Of a stretch of DNA of 64,000 nucleotides, positions 24,398 through 35,484 are shown in pieces (within the stretch, counting starts at the first letter, position 1; each line of letters starts with the position of its first letter). The stretch is taken from NCBI GenBank assembly GCA_014529385.2, contig CM043965.1, positions 10,238,912 through 10,302,911 on the forward strand. The letters are read 5' to 3'. Source of the DNA: Adiantum capillus-veneris. Lineage: Eukaryota > Streptophyta > Polypodiopsida > Polypodiales > Pteridaceae. The position numbers and the translations under genes were made by a program. The notes below the pieces were generated by a model. It was not told where the DNA came from. It made no database searches and saw only the letters and a program-made list of their open reading frames with translations.

Positions 24398-24617
24398 ACA
24401 CCATAATAGTAATTGTGTGTATGAATTGCCCCATTTTCCTGTTGGTAACTTAGCCATGATGGGGATGGAATAGAAGTACAATGACCATTGCCAGCTCAAG
24501 CTAGTCCAAAATAGGATGAAGTTTCCTATTGTGGAAAGCATAAGTAAATGTGGAGGATATCTAATATGCAAAAATGATGGGTGTTCCATTGAAGCTCATA
24601 GTGGTAGAGTACACATT

Positions 24618-24619
<2 letters not shown>

Positions 24620-24711
<92 letters not shown>

Positions 24712-24712
24712 G
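24620..24712. repeat. (CT)n(TA)n(GA)n palindromic microsatellite
   Basis: About 30 bp CT, 43 bp TA and 21 bp GA. Because GA is the complement of TC, the whole tract is nearly self-complementary and could fold as one hairpin or cruciform. Confidence 0.95.
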
Positions 24713-24740
24713 GTGGCTCATGCACTTGTTTACAATAAAC

Positions 24741-25080
24741 ATGAGGAATATTAATTTATTCAAACACTCTCACATGCGAGAAAGTACAAACAGGCTACAT
24801 GGCATGGAACCGAACATTTACAAAAAATTCACTTTCACCAGAATTCTCATGGAAAGTAAACAAGTAATCACAATAACATTATTTTCATCTCCCAATAAAC
24901 ATTATAACATTTTTCTCACTTCATATAATCATGAGGATGATCAATTTCTTATCACTCTCATATGCAAGAAAGTAGGAACATGGCTACATGGCATGGAGCT
25001 AACCAGCCAAAAACATCTCATTTTCACCAACATTGCTCCCATAGGAAGTAAATACTATATAAGAATTATCCCACAACAAA
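24741..25080. repeat. ~190-bp tandem duplication, diverged
   Basis: ATGAGGAATATTAATTTATT at 24741 and ATGAGGATGATCAATTTCTT at 24931 begin two copies. They share 'CACTCTCACATGCGAGAAAG'-type and 'GGCTACATGGCATGGA' blocks at a constant 190-bp offset. Confidence 0.85.
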
Positions 25081-25831
25081 TGCAATAATTGAAAAAGTTA
25101 CAAACTGCAAAGAGAATCGTTCTCTCTTAAAATGTCCTTTCCAAATCCCAAATATTACTGTGATGTATAATGTGTGACGAGCAGCGAACACTCGTGTAGG
25201 TTTTTCATTTGTGAGCTTACATTGATGGATAAACATGTTATGGATTACATACAATCCCAAGATACACAAATTGGTGCTATTGTTGGAACTTCTAAAATAA
25301 CACGAGACACAAGGTCACGTTCTCTTTTAATAGTAGCTCAGAACCCCCTTGTCCACCAGATGATTGTGTGTACCCTAATGAATGAACAAACGAGTTCTTG
25401 TGTTTGCCAACACATAGTGACATAGCAAGGACAATCTCGTAACAACATTGGGACTTTACCACAATGGAAGCAAGTCAGAGAACCATTTGTATTACTTTTC
25501 ATACCAGCTGACGGGATTGATTGCAATAATTTTCTTGTCCATACTATCTGTTTAGAATAAAATATTTTATAGCAATGTAAAAAAAGTGCCACAACTTGTA
25601 ACATTCTCAAATTACCAAAAAAATGCTTATACTCAATCAATTTTTCCATGAGATGTAATCTTCTACCTCCATGAGAAATAGATGTTCCTCGTAATCTTCT
25701 ATCTAGGAGCAAAGACCTATGGGAGCAATTGTGGTGGTAGTAAATTGTTTGAAGTTAATCGAGTTCATACTATTTTTCTTTCTATCAATGTCGTGAAAGT
25801 ACTAGGGAATATTTGCAAATAGATGTTGTAA

Positions 25832-25832
<1 letters not shown>

Positions 25833-25861
<29 letters not shown>
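25833..25861. repeat. (AC)n microsatellite
   Basis: About 14 AC units. Confidence 0.97.
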
Positions 25862-25863
<2 letters not shown>

Positions 25864-25953
25864 AATGATCTAAGCTCAATTAGATTTTAAAAATAGTGGT
25901 TTAGAGACAATCTAAGGCCACTTAAGATTAGTGGAGTGGATTCGGGGGTCACT

Positions 25954-25966
25954 TCTCTCTCTCTAA

Positions 25967-26019
<53 letters not shown>
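25954..26019. repeat. (CT)n microsatellite, interrupted
   Basis: About 65 bp of CT with an AA and a G interruption. Confidence 0.95.
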
Positions 26020-26022
<3 letters not shown>

Positions 26023-27298
26023 ATGCATAAATAAAGGTCGAAGTCAACAAGGAGAGCTTTTGGAGTGAGCTTTTTCATAGAAGAACAAGCCACATAGCAC
26101 AATAAAAAGTAAAATCTCTATCAGTTTGTCCACAAGATGTAATCTTCTATCTCCATAGAAATAGATGTTCCTCGTGATCTTTTGTCTAGGATCAATGAGC
26201 AATGGGAGCAATTGTGGTGGCAGTAAACTGTTTAAAGCTAATCAATTTATCTTGTAATTCTTTTTATTAATTTCATAAAAGTACTATGGAATATTTGCAG
26301 AGTGATGTTGTAATACTTTCTATCAATGTCATGAAAGTACTACGGAATATTTGTAACAATGTCAGGACAACACCGAACAAATCTTTGGAGATGGGAATTG
26401 TTTGCCATGTAATCATGTTTAACTTTATATCTTATAGCAATGTGACAAAATTACCGCAGCTTGTAGCATTATCAACTTACTAGAAAAACGTAAACTCAAT
26501 CAGCTCGTTGGCATGGGATGTAATCTTATGACTCCATAAAAAGTTTGGTGTTACTCATGATAGTTGTGGGGAGAATTTAATGGATTTCAAAGCAAATGAT
26601 GGGTCAATGCCAATATTTTCAACTTACTAGAAAATTACATTCATATGGGCATGTAAAGAGAAATCAACATACTTTCTATAAGTGTGTAGAACCCAATGCT
26701 AGAGAGTTGATAGACTAAATAAACCTCCATGTGTTTACATATATAGACGCCCGAGGAGTGAAAGTTTTCATGGTAGATAAGTATGGATGAGAGTACAAAA
26801 ATGTTGATCCAATTGAGCTAGAAAGGTATACCTATAACGGTGCTCCGATCTGTAGGCACTACATTCAATGGAGTGTGAATGCACCAGGGATGTTTGAACT
26901 AATTGGTAAGTATTTGAAACACAAAAAGTGAGAAGAATGGGATTCAACAAGTCTCAGGGATATACACATCCTTCAGAGGCTGAAGCTACAGGTTCAACGG
27001 AATCACAAGCATCTAGAGTCACTGTCCCAAGGAAGTGTAGCTCCTAAACCCATAAACCAAACAAGTAGCTATATTGTAGTTAGGGGGTCAAGAGGACCAC
27101 AATTAGGAAATAGAGTTCCAAAAACAAGACCAAGGTGTATATTAGAGAAAATTTCACCTTGATTTTCTCCAAGTCAACAAGAAGTAGGGAGAGATCTCTT
27201 TGCAAGAGATCCAAAAATGATAAGATATGTGACTTAACCATGAAAAATGAGACCATCTCAGGTTGCAAAATATGTGAACAAGAACTATGTTGGATTGG

Positions 27299-27963
27299 TG
27301 TTAGTATACCTGCAATACCCACCTGTCAATTTTTCCCAATATTATGTATGTTGCATAGTTTGTAAGGCCCCCGTATGAGAAGAAGCCAATAGTGCACGTA
27401 TATTTGGTGGATTCCAGCTTATACGTTGATGAGGTATTTATTTGTCATCGTGGATGGTACATAGATAATTCGAGAGTCCAATCTTGGGGTCCAAGCTATA
27501 GTGAGCAGCTTCGATTGAGAGATACGGGGGAGGAAAACTTTGAAGAAATGTTCCTAGAATATTCCCTATGATACTAAGATGAATGTACATGCCATTTGTA
27601 TTGTGGCTGATGGTTGATGGGGGCTGATGGCCAATGGACGTTTACAATGGGTTGGCATACTCAATACCGCACATGCCACACACTCTCCCTTATCTACCAC
27701 CCACCTATAGCACTATATTAGGAGGCCGTTTCCATGAGCCATGGAATCCTGTATCGAAGGGTAGCCAATCCCTTGTATTCCTGCCTACTAGCTCTAGTTG
27801 TGTATATTGCCATCTAAGCTCTACCTTGAGAGCACATGGGTGGATAACTCCATCACTTTGTAATAGTGCTAATCTTAATTTTGATTTGCGACAAATCTAC
27901 TTTGCATAATCTCTCTCTTTGCTCTCCTTGTTACAAGATTCTATTTGTTCTACATTTTTTACA
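27299..27963 (+). repeat. 5' LTR of copia B (left end uncertain)
   Basis: The inner end is fixed by the PBS. The left end is placed at TGTTAGTATACCTG (27299) because the LTR of element C (35485) starts similarly and both share TGTAAGGCCCCC and TATGAGAAGAAGCC about 60 bp further in. The alternative start is TGTAAGG at 27361. Past the first ~90 bp the two LTRs no longer look alike. Confidence 0.5.
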
Positions 27964-27975
27964 TGGTATCAGAGG
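27964..27975 (+). promoter_or_regulatory. PBS of copia B
   Basis: TGGTATCAGAGG abuts the LTR end. The last base differs from the usual C. Confidence 0.85.
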
Positions 27976-28021
27976 TTTAGGTGCTCCTATCTAAGATTGT
28001 ATAGACATACTTGTATTTGCC

Positions 28022-29220
28022 TTGCAAAATCAATCCCTTAAATTATCAGCGTCTTCAAATGTTGTTGTCGATGCTACTTTGCTACTCGTTTGTCCGCTAG
28101 CCTTCATGGAGTGCAAGCTTAATGGCACCAAGTACACTATGTGGCAATTAAATTTTTTTGCAATTTTGGATTCAGATGAATTACAAGATACAGTGTTGGG
28201 GAAAAATGGTGTTGACCCAAAGCCTACTACAACAATTGATTCAAAAAATCCAAGACTTGTAATTCCTCCAAATTCTACTCTTCTATGTGTCTAGAAGATA
28301 AGGAATGCAAATGCGTTGTGTGCCATTGTCAAGTGGTTCTATTCTCATTGTGATTCAACATACCACTAAAGCACATGGAGTATATTGGCTTGCTAATATG
28401 AGGTGCACAATCACACAAGAATTCAAAATCTAAAAAATTAACTTGCTACTAAGAAGCTTGTTGATGATGGAGAAAAGGTAGAGGCCTTTATCAAGTGAAT
28501 TAAGGATCTCCAAGATCAATTAGTTGTTGTTGGTGTGGCTATTTCTCCAAAAAATTTAGCTCAATGATACGTTTTCATACTTCTTGTTATTAGGACACTT
28601 AGCACCCTCATGTTCATCCAACCCCTCTTACATTTGAAGAATTGAGTGCAATGTTTCTTAAAGAGGAATGGTGGGGGTAATGTTGCTTTCATCGGCCATA
28701 TGCAATTCACAATGAGGCAAAAATTGCATTGCTACGTAAAGAGCAGGAGCCGAAGATTATGCATGAGGAAGATGATATGGACACTTTCTTGCTGGTGTCA
28801 AGGATATTAATGAGCAACTTATTTTTGCAGGTGAAGTCATTTCTGACAGTTCCCTTGTGCAGACTGTTCTTGATGCTTTGCCAGATTCCTACCAGACTTT
28901 TGCTAGTACTTGGAGACTTATGACCCAAGGAAATCCAAAAGTTGTCAACTTTGAATTATTATGCACATTGCTATTTCAAGAGTCACTTTCCAAAAAAAAC
29001 AGAACTAAACAACGTGCAAGTGAACATGCCTTTATTGCTGCTCAAAGAAAAGGGTTCTTCTACGAATGGTAAATCACTTATTCCTAATGCTTTTGCTGCT
29101 AGCAATTCGTCTGGAAATTTTGGCAAAAAGGGCAAAAGGAAGATGTGTTGCCATTATTGCAAAGCTAATGATCACTTGATCACGTAGTGTCCCAAGTTGA
29201 AGGAAAAAGAGGCTAAGAAG
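28022..29220 (+). pseudogene. copia B gag, apparently chimeric
   Basis: 28022-28294 encodes a copia gag start (MECKLNGTKYTMWQLNFFAI, LDSDELQDTVLG) unlike element D's. A UBN2-like region continues with stops (KVEAFIK, IKDLQDQLVVVGV) to LTFEELSAMFLKEE near 28660. At about 28700 the sequence switches to element D's gag from AKIALLRKE onward, repeating the UBN2 end block (VLDALPDSYQTFAS ... LLFQESL). The zinc knuckle near 29140-29190 (CHYCKANDHLIT, stop, C) is interrupted by a TAG just before its last Cys. See findings. Confidence 0.75.
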
Positions 29221-29282
29221 AAACAGGTTGGTTCCCTATAAATTCTGGTTCCATAAAAAATGCAATTATTGTTGAGTCTTCT

Positions 29283-29755
29283 GTGAAAGGAGGCTGTAAT
29301 GCTGATGTTGATGCAGAATGGGCTTTTAGTGCAGAGTGCACTTATGATCCTTCTGTCCATGATGCATGTTTGTTAGTTGGTGCAAATTCACATGTGTGGT
29401 ATTTTGACAGTGGTGCTACAAAACACATTACCTCACATCATGATTTGTTTACCTCTCTTGAGTTTGTCCCTCATGGGAATTCAGTCACTTGTGACAACAA
29501 TGCCTCTTATCCGGTTCAGGGAGTTGGAATGTGTTTACTGTTGCAAATGGCAGTTCTTTCACACTTTTTGATGCATTGTATGTACTTGGGATCAAGAAGA
29601 ATCTTTTGTCTGTATCTGTACTTGCTAGGCGTGGTCTTGTAGTCAAATTTGTGGATGACAAGTGTATAATACATGATCTCAATTTTGGTGATAAAGTTGT
29701 TGCATCTGGCATTTTATGCCACAGGCTTTATAAACTCACTTTGTATGACAAGTGA
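29283..29755 (+). pseudogene. copia B protease and pre-integrase part
   Basis: VWYFDSGATKHITSHHDLFT near 29395 is a copia retropepsin active site (DSGA). It is followed by LFDALYVLGIKKNLLSVSVL in a shifted frame (29531-29755), the usual sequence between protease and integrase. At least one frameshift lies near 29520. Confidence 0.8.
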
Positions 29756-29799
29756 GGGTAGAATTTGCAAATGATATTATGGATTCAAAGGTTGTTACA

Positions 29800-30677
29800 G
29801 ATGCAAAACTTTGGCATGCACATTTTGACCATCTGATTTTTGCTAGTTTGCTGCATTTGTAGAAATTTTATATGGTTGCTTCTTTGCTGCCTCTTGAAGC
29901 ACCTATCAAACATGTTTGTGAAGGCTATATTTTGGGTAAGATGAAGCATTTGAAGTTTCCAAAGGATGGTTCAGTTAGGGCCACATGCAGGTTGCAGCTT
30001 GTGCATAGTGATGTTTGTGGGCCCATGCAAACTCTGTCCTTGGGCAATTACCTTTACTTTGTGACTTTCATTGATGATTACTCCAGGCATTCATGAGTAT
30101 ATCCGCTTAAAGAAAAGTTTGAAGTGTTTATGTGCTTCAAAATCTTTTTGGATATGGCTAAAAATGTATCAAAATGTACTATGGGCACCCTCCGTTCAAA
30201 TCGTGGGGCTTATGTCTCATGAATTTAATGCATTTTTGGCTAGTCGTGGGATAAAACACCAATACAGTGCCGTATACGCCTCAACTAAATGGTGTTGCTG
30301 AGAGGAAAAAAAGGTCACTGACGGAAATAGCATGATGTATGGTCAAAAGTCAAGCTTTGTCACATTCGTTTTGGCTTGAGGCCATCATGTGTGCCACTTA
30401 TGTACTAAACAGGTGTCCTACAAAAGCTTTGCAGTCTAAGACTCCATATAAAGCATGGCATGATAGAAAACCTTCTATTGAGCACAGCGTGTTTTCGGTT
30501 GTTTGGCATATGCTTTGGTGCCACAAACATAGCGCAAAAAATTGGATGATAAGGCCGTCAAATGTTTTTTTGTTTTGTTATAGTAGTGTTGAAAGCAAAG
30601 GTTACAAGTTGTATCATCCGCAAACAAAGTGTATCTTGGTCTCATGGGATGTTGTGTTTGTGAAAGATTCAATCTAG
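29800..30677 (+). pseudogene. copia B integrase
   Basis: Fragments in several frames: the zinc-finger part (WHAHFDHLIFASLLHL ... HVCEGYILGKM), the first catalytic Asp (LVHSDVCGP), FVTFIDDYSRHS, a degenerate second-Asp block (GTLRSNRG, Asp replaced by Asn), and the C-terminal block MVKSQALSHSFWLEAIMCAT and LNRCPTKALQ. The NGVAERK block carrying the Glu is split by a frameshift near 30290. Not functional. Confidence 0.8.
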
Positions 30678-30889
30678 TCCTTGCTATCATGTAGTAGAGA
30701 CAACAATGTAAGCTCACAGGACATTTATGGCACTTTGTTGCCTCTTTTCAGTGGTGGAAGCTCGAATGTAAATTCCAATGAGGCATATGTATAGCCTATG
30801 GGGTTTCTAAAAATGTTATAGATCAGTCTATTACTAATACATATGTACATTATTTATTTAATGAGGAAAGGTCTGAGAATGAGTAGGCT

Positions 30890-31802
30890 AGAGGTATGCC
30901 AAAATAGTTGGTGCAAACTTTGCGTGACAGTAAATTGGATGCACCTTTGTCTAGTTGTACACGTTCAGGTTCTTGCCATGCATCTTATGCATCAAATTGT
31001 TATGCTTTGGCTGTGTCTAGATTATGTGATGTTGAGGAACCTCTGTCTTTTGATGAAGCACAAAATCCAAAAAATTGGATGGCTACCATGCAATCAGAAT
31101 ATGATGCACTTATAGAAAATGACACATGAAATTTATGTGATTTGCCTCCTGGCAAAGAGGCCATTGTACGAAGTGGGTTTACAAGTTGAAAGGCAAGCCG
31201 GATGGTGAGATTGATCGCTATCAGGCTCGACTTTTTGCAAAGGGTTATGCACATAAAAAAGGCATAGTTTATGAAGAGACTTTTGCTTCCACTTGTCGTA
31301 AGACAACTATGCATTTTCTATGTGCATTGGCAGCTCATTTCGATTGGGATGTACATCAGTCAGACATTGTTACTGCTTTCTTGAATGGTGACATATTTGA
31401 GGAAGTTTATGTAACACAACCTCACGGTTTTTTCATTGAAAGGCAAGAAGATAAAGTGTGAAAATGTAAGAACGCTTTGTATAAGTTGAAGAAATCTCCT
31501 CGTGCTTGGTATGAGAAGGCTGACACACATTTGGTCAAACAAGGCTTTCGTAACAGTCAACAGAAAGCACATTGTATGTAATGCATGAGGGTGATGTTCT
31601 TCTCATTGTGGGTTCTCTATGTGGATGATTTGTCGAGCATTGGACTAAATGAGAGACATATTGTTGAATTTAAGGTTGATTTGAATTCTACTTTCAAGAT
31701 AAAAGATTTGGGGCTATTGCATCATTACTTGGGTATACAGTTTAAGCAGTGTGATGGTGGTATTGCCTTGTGTCAGATAAGTTACATAGAGACATTGCTA
31801 TG
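30890..31802 (+). pseudogene. copia B reverse transcriptase, truncated
   Basis: Palm sequence in pieces: NPKNWMATMQSEYDALIEND, KGKPDGEIDRYQARLFAKGY, TAFLNGDIFEEVYVTQPHGF, then LYVDDLSSIGLNERHI (YVDD) and LGLLHHYLGIQFKQCDGGIA. It breaks off at 31802 within YIETLLC at the start of an unrelated LTR. Stops and frameshifts near 31130, 31461 and 31580. Confidence 0.85.
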
Positions 31803-32348
31803 TGTTACGAGACTGAGCACCTTCCTGTTGTAGTGGTTAGCTACATTGGAATAGCTGGCGTAATGGTTAATTATGTGTTGTCTATTTTATTTTTTTAATT
31901 GAGTTGACGATGATGATTTTGTAGAGTGGAATGCAGGGAGTTGACAAAGAGGTGCAGGCAATAACCCTCTCGGCCAATTTATACTTGCATAGTATTTTAG
32001 ATTTTCATTTCAATAAGCCACTATGGCTCTGTAAATAATTGTAGTGAGAACTTTCCCTTATGGGACATGCAAGAACCAATGAGCTTCATTCATTTACAAA
32101 AATGAAGTGGTTGTAAAAGAGGGACCTCAAATTTTGGCACCTTAAACTCACAAATAATATATTAAATACCAAAATCCACAAGAATAGGTGCCGTGGAGTT
32201 TGGGGCTAGATTTAGGCCTTTCTCTTGCAGATTCTCTTCTCTACACTCTTATGATATGCTTAATTTGTTGTGTACTCTCTATAATCAAGTCTCTATCTCT
32301 TAATATTCTCTTACACACTCTTACAATCTTGTCTATGTCAATTCCATG

Positions 32349-32385
<37 letters not shown>

Positions 32386-32488
32386 TGCATGCTTGGAAAT
32401 TGGGGAAAGAGATTGACAGGTTGATGGTGATTTTTGTGAGCACGCGTTGAATTGTTTTAAGCAACCGGTCTTCCCCTTTCTCCCAACA
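31803..32488 (+). repeat. 5' LTR of a further LTR element (686 bp)
   Basis: TGTTACGAGACTGAG interrupts the copia B RT at 31803. At 32484-32488 the sequence ends ..CAACA, one base before a perfect PBS. It contains a (TG)n tract at 32352-32381. No second copy is in the window, so the left end rests on the RT break point plus TG. The element's interior beyond the PBS is not copia-like but the inverted gypsy segment that follows. Confidence 0.65.
32352..32381. repeat. (TG)n microsatellite
   Basis: About 15 TG units followed by GCGCGTGCATGC, an alternating purine-pyrimidine tract. Confidence 0.96.
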
Positions 32489-32489
32489 G

Positions 32490-32501
32490 TGGTATCAGAG
32501 C
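32490..32501 (+). promoter_or_regulatory. PBS (tRNA-iMet type)
   Basis: Perfect TGGTATCAGAGC one base after the LTR end. The next base but one begins the inverted repeat that ends the neighbouring gypsy fragment. Confidence 0.88.
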
Positions 32502-32502
32502 G

Positions 32503-33529
32503 CCCCGGAAGAATCAGCTTCCAGCAATGCAATCACTGGATAAAGAGCCAAAAGGAAGGGTGTCACTAAAGAACAACACGATACCCATGGTGAACAAACA
32601 GGGAACTGCCAACCATGTTCACTACAAGTATAAAAAGTCACTGATTGCAATGAAGAGAGCAGAGTTAGCAACACGAGAAAAACAACTATGGGTGTGGAAG
32701 GATAGAAGTGACATGGCAGACAAACCACAATGCAAAGAAAATCCGCCAACCAAATCAACAACCAACAGGAAACCTCGACGGCGAATGTCAATAAGCATCT
32801 TCTTATACTCTTGCACAACATTAATTTTTCCATGCATTGACCGAGTATGCATATATAGGGCCACATTACACGGCCAAGCATTAACACAACTTTTTCAACC
32901 CATGCACAACACATACTCCGAGGCGATACCTTGTCGTCCGGGAGGACTCCGGCTAGGAGGGGGGCAGGCATTCTCAAATGCGGACCCGATGGCAAAAAGA
33001 GCAAAAAAGGGCATGTTTTTTGACTATTTTAAGGGTTGTCGTTTGATTGTGAAATTTTCTGGACTAACCCAAGTACATATGCCCTTATATAGCATGAATA
33101 GACAAGTATATGGGGCCAAACGCCAAATCAAACCCCTAGGTGCGTGTATATAAGTAAAAATAGCCATTTTTCGGGCAAAATATTGGTAAAACGGAGAAAT
33201 CCGGCCATAAAAATTGCATGTGAGTGTATATAGTGTTTTGAGGTGATGTTTTTTATTTATTAGGATTTTCTTGGTTTAATTTTCTATTTTCTTTTTAATT
33301 TTACTAATTTTCGGTAGAAAAACTTCCAAAATACAAAAAGCAGGTGAAAAACGATCGTAATGAAAAACAAAAAATATCGGGATGATCAGTGACTATAGGA
33401 CAAGCTATGGTACAGTGGGGGTGCAATTATGTGAATGAAGCGGAAAGTGTGATTTGGCCATATTTTGATCGAAACGTCAAATTTCTCATAAATTGGGCAA
33501 ATGGAGTCCAAATCAAGAAATTTTTGAGC
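32503..33529 (+). repeat. Left arm of a ~1.03-kb inverted repeat (gypsy 3' fragment)
   Basis: Its reverse complement is at 39094-40120, nearly identical over the whole length: starts CCCCGGAAGAATCAG, ends AAATTTTTGAGC. The ORF at 32527-33153 in this arm is the displaced tail of the gypsy post-integrase ORF (see 39470-40724). Only its first ~100 codons (KNNTIPMVNKQGTANHVHYK...) look protein-like. Confidence 0.9.
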
Positions 33530-34128
33530 TAAACAGCATCTCGCAAGAAGTTGGGAGCACATGTCAAAATTCATGAAAAGTGGTTCGGGGACCCCCATTA
33601 TAAGAAATTTTCACCTAATTTTAAGCTGATTTCCACTATTGACTTTTGAGAGAGAGCTTCTGCTACCTAGAGCGAATGGAACTTCCAGCATCTTCTACGA
33701 CACGCACCGCTACCCGACAGGCTCTAGACATGAGAGGTAGGCTCACCACCTTGAGCTTTTTGCGCATGTTTGTCATTTTGTCGCGAAAACTAGCGTAGGG
33801 TTCACACAGAAAGTGGACAGTAGATACCTACAAGTAGAAGTGGCCACCTAACGGCTAACCCAAAAGCAATGAGACTTCATCGGTAGCTTACCCTAGCATA
33901 GGAGACCAGTCTTGGATGCCCAAAGGCATTAGAAAACCATCGAGAAAAACCCTAATTCCTAGAGCCCCGCAAGAGGCCACCAAATGGGAAATCAGCGGAG
34001 AGGCGCCCAAATGCTACCAAAATTCATGGGTAGGAGCATCTCAACATGCTCGACAAGTCTATATAGCCCACATGGCTATACTATGACCCGAAGCAGCACT
34101 AAACTTCAGAAACGACATCAGACACACA
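33530..34128. other. Unassigned DNA between inverted repeat and gypsy fragment
   Basis: About 600 bp absent from the right-hand copy. If the 32503-34128 segment is flipped back, this piece would sit outside the gypsy end. No gene recognised. Confidence 0.5.
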
Positions 34129-35484
34129 AAGCTACCACCTGTTGTTCTTGTGCATGTTGAATCTTGACTACATTCGCATTCCAATCTATCTGCACATTAT
34201 ACTCTTTTTTCCAAGGTTGTCCCAACAACATGGGGTGTTGTATGCTTTCATCCTTAACAACATAAAACTTGTGTGGGTAAATATATTAATATAATTGTAC
34301 ATGCAATATAGTCCAACCCAATGTTTTCAGCGAATGTGATGTACTACTTTCTAGCACTTGTGAAGTGGGGTGTAGTTGACCTTTCGGCTTGATCTGTTTG
34401 TATAATCTGTAAGAGATTAGATTTGCTTGAGCTCTAGAATCAAGCAATGCCGTCGATTCAACTTGATTGCTATCCACTTTGACTGCAATTATTGGCTCCA
34501 CTGTGTCTTCATCAAAATTCGTTAGTCGAATGGCATTGATTCGCAACGGTGATCCACAGTGTTGTCTTTGTCGTAGAAGCCGTCTTTTTGCAATGCGTTC
34601 TTTTGTTTCTGCTTGGGCTTCTTCTCGTACCCTCTGTTTCTCCTTCATCCGTTGTTATTCTTGATGGATTTGTTGGAGCATATCTTGTGTTAGTGGTAAA
34701 TGATATTTCTTTAATCGACACCCACTAATCCAATTTGGCATTTCTTCACCTGCTAATGTAGCAAGCTTGACAGCTCACTTTGTGATAGGTCACTAATCAC
34801 AAAGGGTCCCATTTCTTGGCATGTTGCTTCAAGGTATAAACAAGGACATAATCACCTGTTTTGAACTCTTTTGTGCGCACATGCTTGTCAAAAAACTCTT
34901 TTTGTCTTCTCTTTTTAGCATAGATTGAAGCTACAGCTCTTAAGCGAAGTTCATCTAGCTTTTCAAGATCATCTATTCTTGAAGAGAGATCATGCCTTGT
35001 CCATTCTAAGCTTTTCGCTCGTAGAGTTGGAATTAGAAACTCTATGGGTAATATAGCATTTAGGCCAAACACCATGTTGTACGGTGTTGTTCCTATTGAT
35101 GTTTTGTATGCTACCCGGTATGCCCATGGTGTTGAGTGTAACTGCTGATCCCAATCTGTTCTTGACTCTGATACAATTTTAGTGAGAATCGTGCATAATG
35201 TTTTATTTGTGGCCTCAGCTTGTCCATTAGCCTATGGATGATATGGAGCAGATTTTCTATGTATGACCATGAATTCCTCTAGCAGATATTCAATGAATTC
35301 ATTAAGAAAATATATCCCTCGATCACTGACAATTTCTATTGGTAATCTGTATCGTACAAAGACATTCTCATACAAAAATTGTGCAATGGTTCGTGCATCA
35401 GCTTTTTGTGTTGCCTTGGTTTCTGCCCATTTTGTGAGATAGTCCGTAGCCACAATGATATATTGGGTGTGGGTGCGATATGCA
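34129..35484 (-). pseudogene. Left copy of gypsy integrase core, C-terminus and post-integrase protease-like region
   Basis: Nearly identical to 40132-41487 at a constant 6003-bp offset. Minus-strand pieces: MATDYLTKWAETKATQKADA with VSDRGIYFLNEF (35453-35232), VFGLNAILPIEFLIPTLRAK through TGDYVLVYTLKQHAKKWDPL (35075-34797), and ALLDSRAQANLISYRLYKQI (34648-34286). Ends at 35484, where the LTR of copia C begins, preceded by ATGCA. This is half of a tandem duplication and cannot be functional. Confidence 0.88.

Larger units (their letters stand above)
25550..26540. repeat. Three diverged units of a ~0.4-0.5-kb tandem repeat
   Basis: 'GATGTAATCTT' with following 'CTCCAT' occurs near 25653, 26138 and 26518. 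Copies 1 and 2 also share 'TGGGAGCAATTGTGGTGG' and 'CATGAAAGTACTANGGAATA' blocks. Copies 1 and 3 share 'ACAACTTGTAACATTCTCAA'-like sequence. Confidence 0.8.
24403..27298. other. AT-rich DNA with tandem duplications, no recognised gene
   Basis: Right flank of the ACACC insertion. It contains the microsatellite hairpin (24620-24712), a ~190-bp tandem duplication and three diverged copies of a ~485-bp repeat. Short ORFs here match nothing I recognise. Confidence 0.6.
27299..31802 (+). mobile_element. Ty1/copia element B, degenerate, 3' end cut at 31802
   Basis: An LTR-like region ends ..TTTTTTACA at 27963, followed at once by the PBS TGGTATCAGAGG. Then come gag, zinc knuckle, protease (DSGATKH), integrase and RT with YVDD, all on the plus strand and broken by many stops and frameshifts. 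From about 28700 onward the protein is close to element D (52469-57630). RT stops abruptly in 'YIETLLC' at 31802, where another LTR begins. RNase H and the 3' LTR are missing. Confidence 0.85.
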
